Shown here piece after piece: positions 19,796 through 28,294 of a DNA stretch of 64,000 nucleotides. Source of the stretch: Vicingaceae bacterium (lineage in GTDB: Bacteria > Bacteroidota > Bacteroidia > Flavobacteriales_E > Vicingaceae); the NCBI GenBank assembly GCA_026003395.1, contig BPHE01000002.1, positions 124,001 through 188,000 of the forward strand, in the 5' to 3' direction. Every line of letters begins with the position of its first letter. The stretch's first letter is position 1. The notes beneath the pieces were generated by a model. That model was not told the DNA's origin and made no database searches. It saw nothing but the letters and a program-made list of their open reading frames with translations. A program made the translations under genes and the position numbers.

Positions 19796-22700
19796 ATATA
19801 TATTTTTTATCTAATCAAAGTTACACTGCCTATTTTATCATGTGTCCTGTCAAGTATGTCTTTGAATATAAATCGGTATACATATACCCCCTGTGGGGCC
19901 GGCTCGCCGTTCACCATGCCATCCCAGGGCTCAAACTTCTCTGTGTAATATATCATCTCTCCCCATCGGTTGAATATCATAAATTGAAACCCTTCCTCCA
20001 CTATCCCGTAGCCCTTCAAAAAGAATGTCTCATTGTGCCCGTCTTTGTCCGGCGTAAATGCATTCGGTATATATACCGCTACCACCGGATCTATCACCAC
20101 TACCCGCATCGTCGTATCTTTGCAACCATATTGGTTCTCCACATATAATGTTACAGGATATTTCCCCGAATCGGCATACATATGCACCGGATTGACTTCT
20201 GTTGAGGTGCCTCCGTCGCCAAACGTCCAATCATATGTGTCCCCCCCTATGGTGTGATTCAAAAACTCTATCTCGCTCTCATAAATATCCGTCGGCTGAG
20301 GTCCAAAGGTAAAGTCCGCCACCGGCTTGGGCCATACCGTGATAAAGTTTTGCTTCACTATCGTGTCGTAACAACCGTATCCGTTCGACACGATCAACTT
20401 TACATCATAATACTTCGGCAGCACGGCGCTCTCGTTCTCAAAACATATCCCAGGCGTCGAACTCTGTGAGGTCTGCCCGTTGTAAAAATCCCAATCCCAC
20501 GACACTATCCCCGTGCTCGCCGAGGTCGATATATCCGTAAACTGCGTGCAATACGGATGACAATAGGCCGTAGTATCAGCCGTAAACGCTGCCTGCGGCT
20601 TCTCATACACCCGTATGTTCTTCGTCACGGTGTCTTTACAACCAAAACTCGATGTGGCAATTAAGGTCACCGGAAAATATCCGTCCTGATTATAATCATG
20701 AACAGGATTCTGCAGGTTGCTCATGCCGGGATTGAAGTCCCACTGCCACCCATTTACCACATCCCCACATTGAACCGTAGACAGATCCGTAAACGATGTC
20801 ACCGGACCGTTCACACACACCGTGTCGGCAATGAAATCTGCCAACGGCTGATCGTGTATATTAATCGTCCTCGTGGTGTCGTCTACACATCCGTTGGCAC
20901 TCGATACTATCAATGTTACGTTGTAAGGGCCGCATTGACTATACTTATGCTTCGGATTCTGTATGTTGACCAATGGCGAACCGTCGCCAAAGTTCCATAT
21001 AAATTGTGTGATCACGCCGGGATTGTTGATCGTGGAGGTGCTTGCAAATATGGCTGAGTCGTATTCACATACTTCGGTGAAGCTAAAGTTGGCAACCGGT
21101 ACGGCATATCGAACAGTCGGCTTGGTGATGGTGTCGGTGCAGCCGCTGTCGCTCGTCACTATCAACGTTACGTTGAAGGTGCCGTTGTTGGGATATAAGT
21201 AACTCGGATTCTGTTGTGTGGAGCCCGCAGGCGGGTTCACGCCAAAGTCCCAGTTCCATCCCACGATGCTGTGAGGCGATGCTACCGTGGATTGATCCGT
21301 AAATTGTGCCGGAACGTCACGACAATCGTCGGCCACCGTGAAGTCGGCCACCGGCTGGGGCGATACATATATGTTGTGTGTCACCGAATCGGCACAGCCG
21401 CTGTCGGTATAGGCCACCAGTTTCACTGTATACATCCCGAACGGATTGTATGAATGCGAAGGTGATGTCTGTGTCGATGTGTTGCCGTCGCCAAAATCCC
21501 ACGCATAATGCAATATGGCAGGGTTGCTGTTGAATACCGTCTGATTGTTGAATTGTGCCTGCTCGTATATACAAATGTTTTGTGTGGTGAATGCCGGATC
21601 GGGCACTTCGTTGATGTAAACAGGCACCGTCACCGAATCGGAACATCCATAGTTGGTCGTTACTTTCAATTTGACATTAAACGGTCCGTATGCAGGATTG
21701 GCATAGGTGTGTGTGACATTTTGCGTGGTTTGAACAGGGGTCTGATCACCCATATCCCAAAACCAATATAACGTATTGTTTGGAATCGCCGGTGTCGTGT
21801 TGGTAAATGTGACGGGGAAATTTTCACACATTGTGCCACTGTATGTAAATGATGGTGATGGTTTGGGATGAACAATTACATTTTTCGTAACAGTATCTTT
21901 GCATCCATAGTTCGTGGTAACTATCAAAGTCACCGGAAAACTTCCATCCGTTCCAAAATTAAATTGAGGATTCTGCTGAGTAGATGTGCCTGCACCATTA
22001 TTAAAATCCCATTGCCAGTTATTTACGATATCTCCGTTATAAGCGAGTGATAAATCCGTGAAACTAGTTGGAGGCGTATTGACACACACACTATCAGCAA
22101 TAAAATCAGCAGTTGGTTGAGCATGAACTTCTACGGTAAAAATTGTAGAATCCCTCCCACATTTATTTATTGCTTTAACCATAAATACAGAATCCGGATT
22201 AATAATTCCTGAATTAATTTGATTAACATTAGAATTTGGTATATATGTCCATGGTCCATTGCTTGAATTTGATTTCCACCATTCAAGATACCCATTATAA
22301 ATTTGGTATCCATTCACGGTTAGTTGCGTACTATCGTAAATACATATTGGATTTGGACTTGCAGTTATTGATCCTGCTGTAGGTGGTTGATCCACATAAA
22401 TTGTAATTGAAGCATTGGTAGTTAATGTACCACATTGACCACTCGTGGATGCAGTCAAATTATAAGTAGTATTATTCGTTGGACATACTATTTGTTGATT
22501 ACCCGGAGGCAATCCATTATCCCACGTAAAAGTAAACGGATTGCCACAGCCTCCGGTTGCACTTGCATTAAGTGTAACACATTCTCCAAGGCATATAGTA
22601 TCTTTTGTAGATGTTATGGTTGCTGACAAACTCATATTTCCTCCGACAGTAAAAGTGAAGAATCCCGTACTTGGACCACAATATGTCGTTGAACCACAAG

Positions 22701-24740
22701 AACACTCACGGGCACGGAATCTATAAGTTTCGCCCGGACATAATGAACTAATATCGATAATATGTGTGGTAGGATATTGCACATATCCTGCATTGGGTTT
22801 ATTAACACATCCCGACACGCTCGTCAATAAATTCGGACCTCCGCTTGCACATTGAATGTCCACAACAACATTATAACTACATGCCCACCCGGTGGTTGAT
22901 GCCCATTGTAGAATCAATTGATTACCACTGACATTTTGGCTAACCAGTACAGGTGCGCTCAATAGGCGAACATGCTTTAGTTGATTTAATGGATGTAACC
23001 CATATTATCAACAAGACAAATATTTTTGATATTTTTTTCATATATATATTTTTTATCTAATCAAAGTTACACTGCCTATTTTATCATGTGTCCTGTCAAG
23101 TATGTCTTTGAATATAAATCGGTATACATATACCCCTTGTGGGGCGGGCTCGCCATTCACCGTGCCATCCCAGGGCTGAAACTTCTCAGTATAATATATC
23201 ATCTCTCCCCATCGGTTAAATATCATAAATTGAAACCCTTCCTCCACTATCCCGTAGCCCTTCAAAAAGAATGCTTCATTGTGCCCGTCTTTGTCAGGCG
23301 TAAATGCATTCGGTATATATACCGCTACCACCGGATCTATCACCACTACCCGCATCGTCGTATCTTTGCAACCATATTGGTTCTCCACATATAATGTTAC
23401 AGGATATTTCCCCGAATCGGCATACATATGCACCGGATTGACTTCTGTTGAGGTGCCTCCGTCGCCAAACGTCCAATCATATGTGTCCCCCCCTATGGTG
23501 TGATTCAAAAACTCTATCTCGCTCTCATAAATATCCGTCGGCTGAGGTCCAAAGGTAAAGTCCGCCACCGGCTTGGGCCATACCGTGATAAAGTTTTGCT
23601 TCACTATCGTGTCGTAACAACCGTATCCGTTCGACACGATCAACTTTACATCATAATACTTCGGCAGCACGGCGCTCTCGTTCTCAAAACATATCCCAGG
23701 CGTCGAACTCTGTGAGGTCTGCCCGTTGTAAAAATCCCAATCCCACGACACTATCCCCGTGCTCGCCGAGGTCGATATATCCGTAAACTGCGTGCAATAC
23801 GGATGACAATAGGCCGTAGTATCAGCCGTAAACGCTGCCTGCGGCTTCTCATACACCCGTATGTTCTTCGTCACGGTGTCTTTACAACCAAAACTCGATG
23901 TGGCAATTAAGGTCACCGGAAAATATCCGTCCTGATTATAATCATGAACAGGATTCTGCAGGTTGCTCATGCCGGGATTGAAGTCCCACTGCCACCCATT
24001 TACCACATCCCCACATTGAACCGTAGACAGATCCGTAAACGATGTCACCGGACCGTTCACACACACCGTGTCGGCAATGAAATCTGCCAACGGCTGATCG
24101 TGTATATTAATCGTCCTCGTGGTATCGTCTACACATCCGTTGGCACTCGATACTATCAATGTTACGTTGTAAGGGCCGCATTGACTATACTTATGCTTCG
24201 GATTCTGTATGTTGACCAATGGCGAACCGTCGCCAAAGTTCCATATAAATTGTGTGATCACGCCGGGATTGTTGATCGTGGAGGTGCTTGCAAATATGGC
24301 TGAGTCGTATTCACATACTTCGGTGAAGCTAAAGTTGGCAACCGGTACGGCATATCGAACAGTCGGCTTGGTGATGGTGTCCGTGCAGCCGCTGTCGCTC
24401 GTCACTATCAACGTTACGTTAAAGGTACCGTTGTTGGGATATAAATAACTCGGATTCTGTTGTGTGGAGCCCGCAGGCGGGTTCACGCCAAAATCCCAGT
24501 TCCATCCCACGATGCTGTGAGGCGATGCTACCGTGGATTGATCCGTAAATTGTGCCGGAACGTCACGACAATCGTCGGCCACCGTGAAGTCGGCCACCGG
24601 CTGGGGCGATACATATATGTTGTGTGTCACCGAATCGGCACAACCACTGTCGGTATATGCCACCAGTTTCACCGTATACATCCCGAATGGATTGTATGCG
24701 TGCGACGGGGATGTCTGTGTCGATGTGTTGCCATCGCCAA
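17890..24740. repeat. Tandem 3.25-kb direct duplication joining three adhesin genes
   Basis: Sequence from about 17893 to 21500 recurs from about 21137 to 24745 at an offset of 3244–3246 bp with very few differences. The offset changes from 3244 to 3246 because of the two single-base indels near 19575 and 22958. A block of about 370 bp encoding two PKD repeats occurs three times (about 17893–18262, 21137–21507, 24383–24748) and marks the crossover zone. The duplicated unit holds the 3' half of the upstream gene, the intergenic spacer and the 5' two-thirds of the downstream gene. Confidence 0.9.
19807..23041 (-). pseudogene. Chimeric PKD/CHU_C adhesin, middle gene, frameshifted near 22958
   Basis: By comparison with the gene at 19795 the true start is the ATG at 23041, giving the same signal peptide. 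One extra base near 22958 (GCGCTC against GCGTC) throws the frame after CSPI, so export would fail unless the base is a consensus error. The rest is open from 22962 to 19807 (1051 residues): an FN3-like region, about eight PKD repeats and a CHU_C domain (YIPNAFTPDKDGHNETFF, FNRWGEMIYY). Its N-terminal two-thirds match the next gene downstream, and its C-terminal half matches the gene upstream (23053–27414). It is therefore a recombinant of its two neighbours. Confidence 0.8.
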
Positions 24741-27414
24741 AGTCCCATTGATATGCAATGATATTACCATAAGGTATTTGCGATATGTTGTTAAATTGCG
24801 CTTGATCGTAAACACAAATATTTTGGAACGTGAAATCAGGTTGAGGCAATGGATGGATATAAATGGTTTTGGTTACGGTATCTTTACAATTATAATTGGT
24901 GGTGGAGATCAATGTCACATTATAAGATCCGTGATTGTTGTATAGATAAGAAGGATTCGAAACGCCGGAAGTGCCGGGTGGGTTATCTCCGAAATTCCAT
25001 GACCAACCGGTAATATTCCCATATATTACAGATGAATTATCATAAAAATTAGAGTTTACTCCAAAACAATTGTTTGAAAAATTAAAATCAGCCACAGGTT
25101 GAGGATATATAATGATTGGTTGAACCAAAGTATCATAGCAGCCAAAAGAAGTGTATGCAATCAGTTGTACGTTAAAAGTATCTGCCGAACTATACAAATG
25201 ACCGGGATTTGTTTGAGTGGAAGTGGAAGCATCACCGAAATCCCATACATAGCCGACAGCCAATAAACTAAGGTTGGTGAATTCAGCAGTATCATGCACG
25301 CAAACATTGTTATAGGTAAAATTTACAACCGGTTGAGGTTGGACATAAACCAATTGATTGATCGTGTCTTTACACCCTAATTGATCGGTTACTATCAAAG
25401 ATACATTAAAATTTCCTGAATCAGGAAACAGATGACAAGGGTTTGTCAATGAACTTAGGGGAGAGCCATCGCCAAAGTTCCAACTCCACGAAGTGATTGG
25501 ATATCCAACCGGTGTTGAGCTATCCTGGAAGCAAAGCGAATCATATACACATTGCGAATTATACTGGAAACCTGCAATAGGTTTTGAAACAATAATGTGT
25601 ATAGAATCAACTCCATAACATATAGATGAGGCCTGGTAACCATATACATATATGGTTGTATCTTGTGTTGGAATAAAAGTCATCAATGCACCCGTATCGC
25701 CTGTGCTCCATACAATACTATCAAAATATGCTGCAACGTATGAAATCACAGTATCGCCACAACCATTGACATTATACACCGGCACACTGTCATTATTGGC
25801 CAACACACTCAATGTTAATGATTCTCCATAACACACGCTGGTATCATTTTGAATTATCTGTAATGGCGGATTAATGATAGAGATATTTTTGGTAACCACC
25901 ACATCGCATCCGGTAATTTTATCTTTATATAACGTGACCGTATACACTCCTTGCGAACCATAAGAATGAACGGTATTCAGTCCCGATGCTTGTGGAGAAC
26001 CATCGCCAAAATCCCATAGATAACCTTGAGTGTTTGGATCATTGGGTGTAGAGAAATTTATGGGATTGAATGCACAAGTGGGATTTGGTGTGGCATAGAT
26101 AACATTGGTCAAATCGGAAACCGCTGCACCGGCACAATAACCAAAGGATTCATAACTTCCCCAACCATACACATATGCCAACAGCCCTCCCGGACAAATA
26201 AGTGTATGATTTGCCTGGGTAACATTGACCCTTGCGTAACTAAAAAGCGGATTGGATGGGACAGGATTAAACTGTGCAGCTATATTATTGCCATCCAACG
26301 TTATATTCGGCAAGCTGGAGGTTTTCACAACTATGTTGACCCAATAAGTATTTATAATTGGAGTTTGAAATGCGTTAAATGTGATATTGTCAATTGATTG
26401 CTCCACAGGATACATCAATATTTGAAAAGGATCGCCGGTACCATCACAACTTCCTCCTTGAGCATATTGCATGACCATCACGGGCTGTGTGGCATTTAAA
26501 TATGAAGGTACATTATTGTTAAACTGATAAACCTGCCCTGCATTCAAATTGATAGGTGCCCCACCATTGATGCTGATTTGAGTTCCGTTCACGGTTCCCA
26601 GAACTCTGTACCATGTTTGGTTTTTACCGGCCAATGGAACTAAAATATACTCCTTACCCAATGCATTTAGGGGGAGCAATTGTTCATACAAATGATCACA
26701 TGCAGTACATCCTCCTATATTAATACAATTACTCCCAGAAAAAACAGCAAATGGCACACATTGACCGGGATTAACGCTTTCAATAATTGTTCCCGAAAGG
26801 TCAGCCCCTCCGGCTGTATGCAACAATTGATAAGTTTCCCCTTGATTCAGCGTAATGGTTGTAGGAACCCCGGCAGGTTTCCCTCCTGATGTGGTTACAC
26901 TTGGAGTAATTTGTATTTGTGTGTTGTTTTGTGTGGCAACAATTAACACTTCATCCCCCCAATCTCCCGGTGAGCCGGTCATGTTTAACACCATGTATTT
27001 ATCTCCAAGAGCTGGTGTGGGGTAAATAACAGTAGCATCATTAGTTGCACTACCTGCAAGCTGAGCATATACAACGGCAGAGTCACATGTAGTAACATGA
27101 ACGGCAAGATTAAAAAGTCCTTCCTGCTTTGGAGGCTCAACAGTTGGTAAAGTAATTTTCGTAGTTGAATTGGCTGCAACAGTAAAAGTTTGAGACCATC
27201 CTATGCCTGGCACCTCAATCAAACCTGAATTATTCACGGCCGAAGAAATATAAACATAATAAGGACTTCCTCCGGGACCATAAATATTACTCATAAACCC
27301 AAACCAAAAATCCTTACCTTTGGTAGAAACTACCTGACTATGAGATGGATGAATAATTACAAAAGACACCATAAAAAGAAAAATCTGGCCAATATTTCGA
27401 AAGATATTTTTCAT
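23053..27414 (-). CDS. Large surface protein: IgGFc-binding-like domain, about ten PKD repeats, CHU_C sorting domain
   Basis: This intact 1453-residue protein has a signal peptide (IGQIFLFMVSFVIIHPSHSQ). Residues about 28–420 resemble the IgGFc-binding N-terminal domain (KGKDFWFGFMSNIYG, LAVHVTTCDSAVVYAQLAG, GDEVLIVATQNNTQIQITPS). From about residue 440 there are roughly ten PKD repeats with cores such as WDFGDGSP and WNFGDGSP. The last 85 residues are a CHU_C/T9SS type B domain (NAFTPDKDGHNEAFF, FNRWGEMIYY, PQGVYVYRFIFKD). By family knowledge it is exported by T9SS and likely acts in adhesion. It is the first gene of the three-gene tandem cluster in transcription order, and its 3' part was the donor for the chimeric middle gene. 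Confidence 0.88.
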   Translation of the reverse strand: MKNIFRNIGQIFLFMVSFVIIHPSHSQVVSTKGKDFWFGFMSNIYGPGGSPYYVYISSAVNNSGLIEVPGIGWSQTFTVAANSTTKITLPTVEPPKQEGLFNLAVHVTTCDSAVVYAQLAGSATNDATVIYPTPALGDKYMVLNMTGSPGDWGDEVLIVATQNNTQIQITPSVTTSGGKPAGVPTTITLNQGETYQLLHTAGGADLSGTIIESVNPGQCVPFAVFSGSNCINIGGCTACDHLYEQLLPLNALGKEYILVPLAGKNQTWYRVLGTVNGTQISINGGAPINLNAGQVYQFNNNVPSYLNATQPVMVMQYAQGGSCDGTGDPFQILMYPVEQSIDNITFNAFQTPIINTYWVNIVVKTSSLPNITLDGNNIAAQFNPVPSNPLFSYARVNVTQANHTLICPGGLLAYVYGWGSYESFGYCAGAAVSDLTNVIYATPNPTCAFNPINFSTPNDPNTQGYLWDFGDGSPQASGLNTVHSYGSQGVYTVTLYKDKITGCDVVVTKNISIINPPLQIIQNDTSVCYGESLTLSVLANNDSVPVYNVNGCGDTVISYVAAYFDSIVWSTGDTGALMTFIPTQDTTIYVYGYQASSICYGVDSIHIIVSKPIAGFQYNSQCVYDSLCFQDSSTPVGYPITSWSWNFGDGSPLSSLTNPCHLFPDSGNFNVSLIVTDQLGCKDTINQLVYVQPQPVVNFTYNNVCVHDTAEFTNLSLLAVGYVWDFGDASTSTQTNPGHLYSSADTFNVQLIAYTSFGCYDTLVQPIIIYPQPVADFNFSNNCFGVNSNFYDNSSVIYGNITGWSWNFGDNPPGTSGVSNPSYLYNNHGSYNVTLISTTNYNCKDTVTKTIYIHPLPQPDFTFQNICVYDQAQFNNISQIPYGNIIAYQWDFGDGNTSTQTSPSHAYNPFGMYTVKLVAYTDSGCADSVTHNIYVSPQPVADFTVADDCRDVPAQFTDQSTVASPHSIVGWNWDFGVNPPAGSTQQNPSYLYPNNGTFNVTLIVTSDSGCTDTITKPTVRYAVPVANFSFTEVCEYDSAIFASTSTINNPGVITQFIWNFGDGSPLVNIQNPKHKYSQCGPYNVTLIVSSANGCVDDTTRTINIHDQPLADFIADTVCVNGPVTSFTDLSTVQCGDVVNGWQWDFNPGMSNLQNPVHDYNQDGYFPVTLIATSSFGCKDTVTKNIRVYEKPQAAFTADTTAYCHPYCTQFTDISTSASTGIVSWDWDFYNGQTSQSSTPGICFENESAVLPKYYDVKLIVSNGYGCYDTIVKQNFITVWPKPVADFTFGPQPTDIYESEIEFLNHTIGGDTYDWTFGDGGTSTEVNPVHMYADSGKYPVTLYVENQYGCKDTTMRVVVIDPVVAVYIPNAFTPDKDGHNEAFFLKGYGIVEEGFQFMIFNRWGEMIYYTEKFQPWDGTVNGEPAPQGVYVYRFIFKDILDRTHDKIGSVTLIR

Positions 27415-27457
27415 GGCATTAATTTTATGTTTGTATAATAAACGTTAAAAATTCAGC

Positions 27458-28294
27458 ATGGTTGCCTACAAATATTTTAAAAAGAAACTTTTAGGAAATG
27501 TTTTCCCCCTCATTATATTTTCTAATTTATGGGTATCGGCAAATTTTGTTTTATGGATTATAATTTATATCGGATTAAACCACTTGCCTTTACCTGATTT
27601 AAAAAAATTATTTTTTGTCTACACAGGTATTATTTTTGTCTATCATATGCAAAGATTTGCCGATAAACATAAACGTTATTTTTTATTATCGTTCCTACGT
27701 CAATTCAAAATCTCCATGTTCATAATCAATTTGATATTGTTATTCATCTTGATTTATATGTTACTTTTTGAAATACAATGGAACCAAACCCTGATTTTGA
27801 AGTTATTTTTTCTTGGGATTCTTGCCGGAGCGTATGTCAAAATTCCATTCTTGAAGGCCGGTATCAGACAACTTGGCACTATCAAACCCTTTTATATAGC
27901 ATTGGTATGGACTCTGGCAATAAATTGGTTTGTCAACGAAGATCTTTTAAATATAGAACCCGTTGACTTTGCGATCTTTTTACTTATCTCTTCTTATACA
28001 ATTCCTTTTGATATCAGGGATATGCAAATTGATCGTGAAAAAAATTTTTTTACCCTGCCCGTATTAATTGGCAAGTATCCGGCATTGATAATTGCCATTT
28101 TGTTGATGTATGCCTCTTTGGGGATTTTTATTTTACTATACCCCGATTATTTCATCAGGTTTCTAATTTTAGGCGTACTTTTTACCGGATTGTACTTTTT
28201 GTCCGTTTTGGTCAACAACAAGTTTTTTTATGTCAGTTTTATACTTGAAGCATTACCGGTATTTTTTTACGTGATAGTATTTTGTTGCCATTAA
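27458..28294 (+). CDS. UbiA-like integral membrane protein
   Basis: This 278-residue protein has about eight hydrophobic segments. The motif SYTIPFDIRDMQIDREKNFF (about 187–206) matches the second Asp-rich motif of the UbiA prenyltransferase superfamily, and YHMQRFADKHKR (about 62–73) sits where the first motif is expected, though its NxxxD pattern is weak. The family moves prenyl chains onto aromatic acceptors, but short Bacteroidota members like this have no assigned substrate. It starts 44 bp from the divergent adhesin gene and its stop overlaps the convergent TonB receptor by 4 bp. I am fairly sure of the superfamily and unsure of activity. Confidence 0.65.
   Translation: MVAYKYFKKKLLGNVFPLIIFSNLWVSANFVLWIIIYIGLNHLPLPDLKKLFFVYTGIIFVYHMQRFADKHKRYFLLSFLRQFKISMFIINLILLFILIYMLLFEIQWNQTLILKLFFLGILAGAYVKIPFLKAGIRQLGTIKPFYIALVWTLAINWFVNEDLLNIEPVDFAIFLLISSYTIPFDIRDMQIDREKNFFTLPVLIGKYPALIIAILLMYASLGIFILLYPDYFIRFLILGVLFTGLYFLSVLVNNKFFYVSFILEALPVFFYVIVFCCH

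Noticed and set aside
17970-24945. Many plus-strand open frames opposite the adhesin genes, repeated two or three times
   Set aside because: They recur only because the adhesin coding strand is duplicated; they are antisense shadows.
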